From Salisapilia sapeloensis (lineage: Eukaryota > Oomycota > Peronosporomycetes > Peronosporales > Salisapiliaceae), in assembly GCA_023334545.1 (NCBI GenBank), contig JAADVB010000001.1:62001-126000 (forward strand): 64,000 nt of DNA, written 5' to 3'. Shown one piece after another: positions 46,618-56,230 of the stretch; position 1 is the first letter of the stretch, and every line of letters begins with the position of its first letter. Under the pieces are notes generated by a model. The model made no database searches. It was not told where the DNA came from and saw nothing but the letters and a program-made list of their open reading frames with translations. Both the position numbers and the translations under genes were made by a program.

Positions 46618-47589
46618 ATGAGGACATTAATCATGATTCGACTTGCTGTGGTGTTCACTTGGGCATCGATTTACAACCTAAAGCACAGAGTGTACGGATG
46701 GACCTACAAGCGCCAACAAGACTTTTCAGATTTCCGCGTTGTGAATGGAACAAAAGTTGATGTACCGCCTCGAGCGGAGAACCGTATTGCTTTAGGTGAA
46801 GATGCTAATCTTTTAAAAGACGCTCCGTTCATGGTCGGCTTGCGTCGAACGATGGGCGGCGAAAATTTCTGTGGAGGAGCATTGATTTCTAGCAGACATG
46901 TCCTCAGTGCGGCTCATTGTAACTTTAAAAGCATTGCAGATGCAAAGGGGAATGTCCGTTGGACGGTGCCCGAACCAGAGCTTTACGCGTCGATTGGGTC
47001 AGTGTATTTGAAGGGCGAAGATGATGGTGAACGTATTAAAGTGACGAGCAGATTTCTTCATCCTCGTTACAAGAAGCACTCCTTTAGCTACGATGCAATC
47101 ATATTCGAGCTCGAAAACGAAGTGAATATAAAGTATCAGCACTATGCAGATTACAGCATGGAAGGCTTAACTTTTAACAAAATCCGCTGGAAATCTACGG
47201 ATGAAGCTCAACTTTTTGGATGGGGAAATGTCAATACATTCCGGAAGATTCATAAGAGCAGAGATCTACCTCAGCATTTTCCAGACAAGCTCCAGAAAGC
47301 GAGCTTAAGGTTGATGCCACGGATGTATTGTCAACTGCGATATCTGATTATCGCTCGCTCCGACTTGCTATGTGCTGGATATCACGGAATACTTCGAAGT
47401 CCTGATCCAACACCAACAGCTTGTGCTGGCGACTCTGGCTCGCCACTTGTGTATGAGGGTAAGATAATCGGAGTCATGGCGTGGGGAGAAGGCAAGTCCT
47501 GCGGATATCGCCCAGCAGGATTTTTGAATGTAGCAAGGATTGAAAATTGGATCGATAGCATTCTTAGGCAGAGAGGGGAACTGAATTGA
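46618..47589 (+). CDS. Secreted trypsin-fold serine protease (S1), catalytic triad intact
   Basis: Intronless, 323 residues. An N-terminal hydrophobic stretch (MIRLAVVFTWASIY) is a likely signal peptide, followed by a short propeptide and NRIALGEDANLL where chymotrypsin-fold enzymes are cleaved (usual RIVGG). The triad is complete by alignment: His100 in VLSAAHC, Asp159 in SYDAIIFEL, Ser273 in AGDSGSP. The residue six before the serine, which sets specificity in trypsin, is Thr267 and not Asp, so trypsin-like Lys/Arg preference is not assured. GDSGSP replaces GDSGGP. The similar gene at 48.4 kb is in tandem. Such proteins in oomycetes include secreted glucanase inhibitors; whether this one is a protease or an inhibitor is not decided. 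Confidence 0.88.
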   Translation: MRTLIMIRLAVVFTWASIYNLKHRVYGWTYKRQQDFSDFRVVNGTKVDVPPRAENRIALGEDANLLKDAPFMVGLRRTMGGENFCGGALISSRHVLSAAHCNFKSIADAKGNVRWTVPEPELYASIGSVYLKGEDDGERIKVTSRFLHPRYKKHSFSYDAIIFELENEVNIKYQHYADYSMEGLTFNKIRWKSTDEAQLFGWGNVNTFRKIHKSRDLPQHFPDKLQKASLRLMPRMYCQLRYLIIARSDLLCAGYHGILRSPDPTPTACAGDSGSPLVYEGKIIGVMAWGEGKSCGYRPAGFLNVARIENWIDSILRQRGELN

Positions 47590-48376
47590 GAGCCATTTCA
47601 GTACACATCTCAAATCTTGGTTTGGTTGATTGCTATAGATATGAACGCCAGTTGTATTGCCGCGAACAAAGCTAGCTGTACGAAACGAAACCAATTAAAT
47701 AGAAGCACGAACAGAAATAGATATGATGGGCATCGCATTAAAAATTAAAATTTAATAAAGTTAGGCTGAACTGTGCATCCGACCAGTATTCTTCGCTGCC
47801 AACTATACTCATGAGCGTGGCTGTCGTGGCCCCACAACCTTAAAATTTGCCGTTCAGAGTTACTGAATGCTGTGGGTATCAAAGACAATTGCGAAGGAAA
47901 TAGCATCTGAAAGACAAATCCAGGTCTCTACCTTATGAAGCGACATAAACCCAAAGCTCTCGATATTTACAGCGTGATTTGTTCCATAAGAAGTACCGCT
48001 TGTGTGCAAAGCTAAAAATCAACTAGCAAATTCCGTTTTTAAAATAAAAATAAAAACTTGTTGATTCATATATCAAGTGGACTAATGGAAAATGTTGCTA
48101 AGCGATTCACGTCTACCAGGGATCACACATTCGATGTACTTTGAGCCTACGTCATAATCGATCGACAACTAAAAGCCACTGATGCGATCCGGCACTTGAT
48201 ATTTCAGCTGTATAAGTTGAGGGCTGAAAGGTTGTCAAGTCGCTAATTCAATCGCTTTCTTCATACTTTACCTGCGATAAGATGAGGATCGATACCGGAG
48301 ATAAACATGTAGCGATAAATAGCCTTAAAGGCAGCACTTTCAAAACTGCACAAGATCAAGTGCATTCGTTTCGACC
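47590..48376. other. Intergenic region between the two trypsin-fold genes
   Basis: 787 bp of AT-rich DNA with no coding signal that I can support. It must hold the promoter of the second gene. Confidence 0.4.
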
Positions 48377-49336
48377 ATGGGAGAATCAACTTGGATCCAT
48401 CGCACCACTCTGTTGATCTGGATATCCGTTCATACGTTGACCGGTAACGTGTATGGGGCGGCTACGAGAAATCTTGGGAACTTTACGGATGTAGGCGTTG
48501 TGACTGGAACATCGATTAACTCGTCGCCTGAAGAAGAGAATCGCATCGTCAGGGGCGTGGACGCTGATCTCATGGAAGAGGTGCCATATATAGTCGGCTT
48601 AAGGCAAACAAGAGATGGCCGAAATTACTGTGGAGGAGTATTACTTTCTAAGAAGCTTGTGCTGACAGCGCAACACTGCACTTATAATGATCGCGAAGAT
48701 GACTTCGGCAAAATGCACCCTGGTGAAGCTATAGAAACTATATATGTATCCATTGGATCGGCGGCGCTCGAAGGCGAAGATAACGGGGAACAGATCAAAG
48801 TCATCCAATTGCACCGACATCCTCATAACAATCGCTTTGAAAAGCTTTATAATGTTGTCGTGCTTGAACTTGAACGGGATGTCAGCGATACTTATCAACA
48901 TTTTGCAGATATTCGAGTACAGGGAAAGTTTCCGGATGAAAGCCTGCTGCCTATATCCAAGACAGCTACTGTGTATGGTTGGGGAGAGCTTGATCAGCAT
49001 TGGGACTTGAATGATAATGCGCGTTCAGTGTTAAGACTCCCGATTAGGCTTCAAAAAGCAAAGCTGAAGTTGATGGACAAAAAGGCATGTCAGAAATACC
49101 ATAGATATACAATTCAGGCGTGGATGATATGTGCCGGACGTGGTGCCGAACATAACTTTCACCGACCAACAGCAGAGCCTTGTCTACGTGACTCTGGCTC
49201 ACCTCTTGTCCGCAATAAGCAAGTGATTGGAATCATGTCGTCAGGGAGGAAGGGATCCTGTGGCTATAGTCCTGCCGTTTTCACCCGTATGACGACCGTC
49301 CAGCGATGGGTAGAAAGCGTTGTTGAGTCGGTGTAG
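48377..49336 (+). CDS. Secreted trypsin-fold protein, probable pseudoprotease
   Basis: Intronless, 319 residues, tandem paralogue of the gene at 46.6 kb, aligned without gaps over the catalytic positions. The N-terminus has a hydrophobic signal-like stretch (TLLIWISVHTLTGNVYG), then NRIVRGVDADLM at the activation site. His100 is kept (LTAQHC) and Ser273 is present (RDSGSP), but the catalytic Asp is Asn159 (YNVVVLEL). The residue before DSG is Arg271 in place of the oxyanion-hole Gly. Two changes at key positions make proteolysis unlikely. This matches the pattern of oomycete glucanase inhibitor proteins, which are inactive serine protease homologues that bind host endoglucanases; that role is inference here. 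Confidence 0.85.
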   Translation: MGESTWIHRTTLLIWISVHTLTGNVYGAATRNLGNFTDVGVVTGTSINSSPEEENRIVRGVDADLMEEVPYIVGLRQTRDGRNYCGGVLLSKKLVLTAQHCTYNDREDDFGKMHPGEAIETIYVSIGSAALEGEDNGEQIKVIQLHRHPHNNRFEKLYNVVVLELERDVSDTYQHFADIRVQGKFPDESLLPISKTATVYGWGELDQHWDLNDNARSVLRLPIRLQKAKLKLMDKKACQKYHRYTIQAWMICAGRGAEHNFHRPTAEPCLRDSGSPLVRNKQVIGIMSSGRKGSCGYSPAVFTRMTTVQRWVESVVESV

Positions 49337-49841
49337 CAAAAGTCCGGTTAATGGATCATCTTTGCTAGTTAGCCGCTGTCCTTTCGAAATGAAAGACAGC
49401 TTTAATGGTAATCTCAAAAACTGCAAATCCGAAGCAACAATCTTTGCTTTACTACACATTTATTACGAAGTAGACAAATTCAAATGGTCTATTACTTGAC
49501 TTGAAAGATAAACGTAGCTGCAATTGAAAACTACGGTCTCCTACGTAAATGCTCTGTCCAGATAACCAAACAAATGCATGGGCTTCCAGCTTCGAACCAT
49601 CGGCCCAAAATACAGGATATATAAGCCGTATTACTTCGTAGCTTCATATGAGGCTTGTGACCTTCCTACTGTGATACTGTGGAGTACCAAAGTACGTCCA
49701 GACAGCAACACGATTGCTAGCTGATCGTTCCCCATTAAAAGATCCAAAAGGTACGCCTTCTAAAGATCCACCCGATCTACTTCCACGTGGACCATACAAA
49801 TTCTAAGATAGCGTCATTTTCTGACAAGACTCGAGCATATC
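49337..49841. other. Intergenic region upstream of PDI
   Basis: 505 bp without a gene. TCATTTTCTGA at 49,814-49,824, 28 bp before the PDI ATG, resembles the oomycete Inr element and could mark the transcription start. Confidence 0.45.
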
Positions 49842-50960
49842 ATGTGGAAGCTTCTGAGCTCGTTGGCGCTGGCGGTCGTCGGCGCATCCGCGGCCGAATC
49901 TGGCGCGATGGAACTGACTCCAAGTAATTTCGACACTGTCGTCGACGGTTCAAACCACGTTTTTGTCAAATTCTACGCACCATGGTGTGGTCACTGTAAG
50001 AACCTGGCGCCGACTTGGGACGCTTTGGGCTCTGCCTTTAACAAGATCGATGACGTCGTCGTGGCCAAGGTTGATGCTGATGGCAACCGCGACTTGGGCC
50101 AACGCTTTGACGTGAAGGGGTTCCCGACGCTTATGTACTTCCCGAAAGGATCGACGGAAGCAGAGAAATACGAGAGTGGACGCACGGAAGAAGCTCTTCT
50201 ATCGTTCTTGAACGAAAAGGCTGGCACGAACGTCCACATCCCGAAACCTCCGAGCAACGTCGTGACGCTCACGTCCAATAACTTTGAAGATGAGATCCTG
50301 AACTCGAAGAAACATGCACTCGTCGAATTCTACGCGCCGTGGTGTGGTCACTGCAAGAATTTGGCACCAACGTACGAAGAAGTGGCCAACATCTTTGCCG
50401 GAGAAGGAGACGTTGTCGTTGCTAAAGTCGACGCAACTGCCGAACAAGAACTCGCGCAACAATACGGTACGTGAATAAGATGACAGTAGCTTTTGACAAG
50501 CATTAATCTCTTTCTAGGCGTATCTGGATACCCGACGCTCAAGTACTTTGCACCTGGATCTGCTGAACCGGAGGACTATGTCTTTGGTCGCGACAAGGAA
50601 TCATTTGTCGAGTTCTTGAACGAACAGGCCGGTACACACCGATCGGCGGAAGGCGGTCTGCTGCCAGAAGCTGGTCGAGTCGAAGCGCTGGACGCGATTC
50701 TGTCCAAGACGAGTGAAATCACGAACAGCGTCGTGGAGCAGGCGGAAGTGGTAGTCGACTCGATGGAAGGCACTGCGGCCAAGTATGGCAACTTGTACTT
50801 GAAAGCGATGCGCAAGGTCGCGGCCAAGGGTGCGGACTATATCGACAAGGAGATTGCTCGTCTCGGTCGTATGCTCGAAGATGACAATGTGAACCCGGAC
50901 AAGAAGACGTTGTTTGCGCTTCGTAAGAACATTCTAAACGCTTTCAAGTCGGAGCAGTAA
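49842..50960 (+). CDS. Protein disulfide isomerase with two thioredoxin domains and an ERp29c-like tail
   Basis: Exons 49842-50466 and 50518-50960 give about 355 residues. A signal peptide (SLALAVVGASAA) is followed by two thioredoxin domains, each with the active site YAPWCGHCKNLAPT (near residues 45 and 164). The cis-Pro blocks FPTLMYF and YPTLKYF are intact. The C-terminal ~110 residues form a helical domain (DAILSKTSEITNSVVEQ, MEGTAAKYGNLYLKAMRKV) like the ERp29 C-terminal domain found in plant and protist PDIs (the ERp38/PDI-D type). It ends NAFKSEQ, with no KDEL/HDEL signal, which is unusual for an ER-retained PDI. It likely acts in oxidative folding of secreted proteins. Confidence 0.92.
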
Positions 50961-51014
50961 GCAACCAATACAATGATTTGGACCTGCGCTTCTTGTTGTA
51001 TTTGTGTTAGGTAG

Positions 51015-54000
51015 CTAGACAGAGGCCATTTCCGCAAGGACGTTTCGTAGCTTGTCGGCAAAATTTTCGTAGTCGACCGTCACCCCTTTCTCCGCTGGGC
51101 AGCTCGGGACGCGAACGCCGCCACTTGCACTCTGTAGCTTGACCATGCGGTTCTACCCACCATGAAATTCATAAATATATAATGATATAAATAAGAAAAA
51201 GTAGAGAAAGAGACTACCTCGAGGAAATAAATATCTACAGCCGAACGATCCGCATACGAGAGCCGCACGTGGGTTTGCGATCTCGGGATGAGCACTAATT
51301 CTGCCGGGACAAAAGACTTGTCGTCACGCCCGTACGATTTCTCCGAGTAATACTCGCTCTCTTCTCCTGGAAGCTTCACCTTGTATCCGAGCTTCATGCC
51401 TTTACCTCCCTTGCCGCCACTCTTCTTCGGTCCAGACGTCTCCTTCTGTGCCACAGGCTGACGATAGTACTTGACGCACAAAAGCTGCGACTCCACGACA
51501 CTCGACAGGATACCGAGTGGAATGCACGTTCGTTCTAGCGCCTCCAGCAGCTGCGCCGGGTCGCTATGTCCGTTCAAAGCAGACTGGATAAAGTGCATCA
51601 ACGGGTGCTCGGCTTCGTGACTATAGTTGACGACAAATCCCATCTTTTGCTTTTGTTTCTGCTTAAACTGGATCGCCACGCGGTACGTCACACTTCCATC
51701 CGCCGACGCACCAGCAGCCAGTCGCTGACGGGGATTCCTCGTCTTGGCAGCTAACACGATAGCGAACGGGTCCGACCGCTCCACATAAAAGTGCCCGTCC
51801 TCTTTCATGTCATTCGTGTACCTCCCGACTTTTGTCAACATCCTCTCCAGCTTAACGCCTAGCTCACACAACGGTTGGACGGCACACACAAGTTCTACCA
51901 TGAACATCTCCAACGGATTCTCATGCAACAACCCGTTCATCACGGCCGTGGAAGAGTATCTAAACACGAGCTGACCTTTGTCATTGACAAAGTGGTCTTG
52001 ATCCCATAGGTAGCAAGCTGGTGCGTCCTTTGGTCGGATGAACGTGAATGGTGGAGAACGGAGATGAAGCACCAGTTCAACGCCGTAGCCTGGCTGGAGA
52101 TGACCGAGGATCGCTCCGACTTGAAGAGGTTCTACATCCACCTTGTCCGGGAACGACAGCGTAACGACTTGGTTGCCAGTTCCACGTCGATCACGCGTAC
52201 CTGCTTCGCCACTGTACTGGATCTTACACTTACGCCTTCGAGCAAAGTTGACAAAGTGTTGGAGCTGTACGCGTTCACGACACATGTTGATGACATGCAA
52301 GAGTACCGACGCGACGTGTGGCTTGCCACCATCCGAGCCTTCCAACGGACGCTTGCGACCAATGTGCTGACACAAGAGAGCTGGATGGACGTCTGCTTGT
52401 CGGATCGCAGGAAACTTCTGGACGAACTGGACACCTGCAGGCTGACCACTGACGCTGATGGACGACAGGAGGAGGGAGAAACACGGCAAGCGAATAAAGT
52501 CGAGATCGGCATTCTTAAGTTTCGCCGAAGCACCTTCCACTTCTGCGTGTCTGTCGGTCTCAATGACGAGGTAACAAGTGCTTTCTTTTGACGTTTTCAA
52601 TTGGAAGAAGAGAGCCGAGTCAGAGATCGTTAAGTCTTCCGTCTGACCGCCATGATCCTTTCGGAACGCAACGTATCGATCCCAATTCAGAGATACGTTC
52701 CGCAACACATCTACACCTTGCATCGCCATGCCAACCTGTGCAATCTCAAACGCCACGACCTCACACAATGCTTTCCGGACACTCGTATGAACTGCTTCTA
52801 AGCCACGGTTACTATCACTAGGCACCAATTCTAACGGTGGCAACGCCTTTGTGCGTTCCTGTCTATGCGATCGACCTGTCAATGCGATTTTACACGTCGT
52901 CTCGAGCGCTCGTTCCAGCTGCTGGACAGAAGTGGATAGAGCTGGACTCTTGGAAGCAGCAGCACAAGACGCCGTAAACTTCCCGCTACGTACATCAAAC
53001 CCAATGTCGAGACTTTCTTGCAAACCACCAATGTCTGCCCTCGAGACCTTGAGATTTGTATTGGAGAACTCTACCTCGACACTTTCACCCGATACAAGTC
53101 GAGACGAGATCGGGTGCGGCTGAGGCGAGTCGACAAAGAGCATGCGACCTAGACAGAATAAGGTGGCTGCGGCATGCGCACGCATGGCAGACAACAGCAA
53201 GTTCTCGCAACTCAGGAGGAACATATTGGACGGGACACTCAGCATGTCCATCACTTGCGCCTTATTCGGCAAGTTGGGCGGCAAGGATGGCTGTAGTGTG
53301 ACGGCCAAGAGTTTCTTCTTGGACGGATCCACATTCAATCGAACGCATAAACTACTTTCTGGGAACGGTGGCGTGTCACTGGAAGGAGCTTCGCTTTTCA
53401 GACATGCATTCGGCCAGTAGCATAGATCCACGACATTCGCTTCTCGATGGTGCTTGACGAGAAGACGATTCTTCCATCGACCGTCCATGAGCAATTTTCC
53501 TTGTGCACTCACAATCTGTAGAGCTAGTGCCGAGCAAAAGTCTCTCATGACATGAACAGCATCAACGAACGGCTCGTCCGAATGGCTCATCGTCCGCTGT
53601 ACCAAGTTTCGCAAATGCGTACAGTGAGCAGTGGATGGTGCATTCGCCTTGATGATACGTAGAGCACTCGTCGAAGCACTGCTAGCATGCTTCGCAAAGG
53701 CATTGGCGTCCGTAAGAGCTGTTTTCACACTCACCACACGCCACGGTGCGTCTCTCTCTTTCCCTTGCAACGTCAATACGATCGAAAACTCGCCTTCCGC
53801 TTCACACGTGACAAAACCATTGCCATCCAGCTCGACAGACGTAAGCTGGGAAGGCAAGCGAGCTTCAATGAGTCGAAAGTGAATAAGGTCTTCCACCTCC
53901 TTGGCCGCTGCAGCCGTGTCCACCGCCGGTAATTCGCGTGGATATAATGCTTGATGGGCTATACGTGGAAAACGAAGGTATGTCCCGGAGAACAAAACGT

Positions 54001-54361
54001 CGACAGCCGTGGACACGTCATACCGGCGCTCTTTGGCGCGATTTAAGTCTGCATGTAAGAAGAAGAGGCGATCGTTGGTTTCATTTGTCTGATTGCGGAA
54101 GCCTTCTGCATGCTGTTTCAAGCTCTCGCACCGCTTGAGCAGTGGCGACTGGGCAGACCACTTGACGACAGCTAAAAGATGTGCGAAGCGTTGACGCGCC
54201 GCTCGAAGCTGTTGCAAAAGTGGTTCCGGTCGATCCTGCTCTGGCAAGGACGGTAGGCTATGCACCACCGATCGCAAGTCTTCATAACTTTTATCAACAG
54301 CTCGGTGCAAGAGTTCCGAAGCAGGTACATTCGTACGTGCGGGTGGCGGGAAGTCCGCCAT
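51015..54361 (-). CDS. MED14: Mediator complex subunit 14
   Basis: Exons 54361-51218 and 51152-51015 give about 1,093 residues. The N-terminal ~200 residues match the MED14 domain: ELLHRAVDKSYEDLRSVVHS, then LLAVVKWSAQSPLLKRCESL and the helical run ending in DVLFSGTYLRFPRIA. The ATG at 54361 (MADFPPPARTN) is the start because upstream frame has no ATG. The rest is a long low-similarity region with beta-rich and helical parts. The 65-bp intron near the end removes a stretch that would otherwise read into an unnatural tail; the spliced C-terminus reads ENRMVKLQSASGG to LAEMASV. MED14 is the backbone of Mediator, linking its head, middle and tail. Confidence 0.88.
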
Positions 54362-54715
54362 GCGATCTCTTTTCGATTCTTTTTTCTTTCGCTCTTCCAC
54401 GAGGTCTTTTGATCTAAGAGATGCAAAGGACCACTACTTCTACACTAGCGCTTGACTAAAGGAGACAAGGGAAGGGAAGAGACTGCGTCTAGTACACTCG
54501 ACGGACACAACTGCCAAAAGCGCTTGTGGAGGCCACAAGCATTTACGAAAATGACCGCAGCCTTCCAGTTCCACCGATCGACGCGTCCCGTTTTGGTAGC
54601 AACATTACGTCAATTCGTTCCGTACTATGAAGAAGTATAATATAACGAGACAAATAAGATCGGAAGCAAGACAGCGCAAGATGGAAATGGAGATACGCAG
54701 AAGCTATTTCGTTCT
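54362..54715. other. Intergenic region between MED14 and eEF1B-gamma
   Basis: 354 bp. It must hold the MED14 promoter and the eEF1B-gamma 3' end. No other feature is clear. Confidence 0.4.
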
Positions 54716-55924
54716 TTACTTGAAGACCTTGGAGTCCATAATCGGGCGGCCTTCGAGCTCCTCTTCGTTCGTCCAGTAGGCTTCAATGCGGGCCTTGTTC
54801 TCATCCGAAAAGTCCGTCACACGCGTCCACGTGTAGTACTCGGCGTCCGGGTTGGCGTCGATCATGTGCTTTTCAGAGTCACCACGGAAGAGCCAGCAAC
54901 CGGTGATAATAATCTCTTCCTTCTCCTTGCCACACACGTCCATGACACCGAAAGCGTACTTGCGCACTTCTTCCGAACGCTGGAGGAAACCAGTCACGGC
55001 GTTGCTGACCATGAACGCCATCTTGTTCTCTTCGTTGTAGTTGTAGTCGCAGAACCAGACAGAGTAACCTTCCTGGTCCAAGTTCTCCCAGAACCACTTC
55101 ATGGCGTCAGCACCAGAGTTGTTACTGTACTGGACCTTCCACGAATCCATCGGCATGGAGGACGGCTTCTCACGGTTGAGGACAGCAAGCGGGTGCTCCT
55201 GCTTCTTCGGCTTGGGAGCCTCCTCAGCAGGCTTCTCCTTCTTCTCCTTCTTAGCAGCCTGCTTCTTGTTGCCGCTCTCGTCACCAGGGGCCTTGGTGGC
55301 CTTGTCACAGAGCGGAACGTCGCCCATGATCATCTGGAACTCTGGCTGGGCAACACACGTGGTGAACCAACGCGTGACGTTCGAGTACGGCTTACGGAAG
55401 TCCTTGTCGAGGAGCATCTTGAACGGGTAGAGGAGCGTGCAGCAGAGGATAATGTCCGCAAGCGTAATGTCTTCGCCAACAACGAACGTGCGGAGACGGA
55501 GGTGGTTGTCAAGGACCTGGAGAGCAGACTTGATGTCATTTCTGGCCTTCTCATCAACCTCGGCGTTGAAAGGCATGATGCCGATCACCGGGTAGAAGAT
55601 GAGACCGCACGGCGTCTCGAGGTTGTTGGTGGAGAAATCGCACCAAGCATCGACCTGGGCAGAGTCGAAGAACGTCTTGCCGTGGAGGCCGACGTCCGGG
55701 CGAAGGCGGGCGACGTAACGAGCAATGGCGTTGCTCTCGAAGATGCATCCTTCCTCGGTCTCGAGCATCGGGACCTTGGCAGTCGGGCACTTGGACTTGA
55801 ACGACTTGCTCTTGAGGTCCTTTTCCATATCGAACTCTGGGAGTTCGATGGGGACACCGACGTATTCGGCAGCCACGAGGGTCTTCATGGCGCGAGGGTT
55901 ACCAGGGTACGTGTAGAGCTTCAT
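54716..55924 (-). CDS. EEF1G: Translation elongation factor eEF1B gamma subunit
   Basis: Intronless, 402 residues. A GST-like fold covers ~residues 1-205 (MKLYTYPGNPRAMKTLVAAE; CPTAKVPMLETEEGCIFESN with the Pro-Met turn; NAIARYVARLRPD). A Lys/Glu-rich linker (~215-250) joins it to the conserved EF1G C-terminal domain (LAVLNREKPSSMPMDSWKVQ, YSVWFCDYNYNEENKMAFM, SNAVTGFLQRSEEVRKYAFG). The protein scaffolds the eEF1B guanine-nucleotide exchange complex for eEF1A. The coding strand uses strongly biased codons, as expected for an abundant protein. That bias leaves a long antisense frame that is not a gene. Confidence 0.97.
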   Translation of the reverse strand: MKLYTYPGNPRAMKTLVAAEYVGVPIELPEFDMEKDLKSKSFKSKCPTAKVPMLETEEGCIFESNAIARYVARLRPDVGLHGKTFFDSAQVDAWCDFSTNNLETPCGLIFYPVIGIMPFNAEVDEKARNDIKSALQVLDNHLRLRTFVVGEDITLADIILCCTLLYPFKMLLDKDFRKPYSNVTRWFTTCVAQPEFQMIMGDVPLCDKATKAPGDESGNKKQAAKKEKKEKPAEEAPKPKKQEHPLAVLNREKPSSMPMDSWKVQYSNNSGADAMKWFWENLDQEGYSVWFCDYNYNEENKMAFMVSNAVTGFLQRSEEVRKYAFGVMDVCGKEKEEIIITGCWLFRGDSEKHMIDANPDAEYYTWTRVTDFSDENKARIEAYWTNEEELEGRPIMDSKVFK

Positions 55925-56230
55925 GATATACGTATCTACTTATTCGAAATAGCGGAAATGGACGAATGGATCGGTAAATCGACTGGAGGTTGAGTTCATC
56001 GATTTTTCCCCAATGATCGTGGTGGAAAATGATTTTTAACAAATAAAGTACAAACGATCGGACTACACTTTGTGTTTGTATGTTATGGATGATAGAGCTG
56101 GTTTCTTGTATTCTCGCTCGTGTAAACAGGACACGACCTTTTTTCGATTGCTGCTGCATTTGTCCGAGTACTGGCGTGCTATTGCTCTTCCTTCCGCTGC
56201 GAGTACAAGTCAGGTGCTTCGCCACCGTGA
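55925..56230. promoter_or_regulatory. Divergent promoter region, eEF1B-gamma / GPCR-PIPK
   Basis: 306 bp between two outward-facing starts. No CCAAT box or clear Inr was found. The stretch around 56,140-56,200 is pyrimidine- and G-rich. Confidence 0.35.

Noticed and set aside
51153..51217. Unspliced C-terminus of MED14
   Set aside because: The open frame continues through, but GTAGTC...GGTAG fits an intron and splicing yields a more protein-like C-terminus; the read-through tail is hydrophobic and unlike the family.
54866..55993. 375-residue open frame on the plus strand
   Set aside because: It is antisense to eEF1B-gamma. Strong codon bias in that gene leaves the opposite strand without stops; the product is Leu/Val/Glu/Arg low complexity with no family features.
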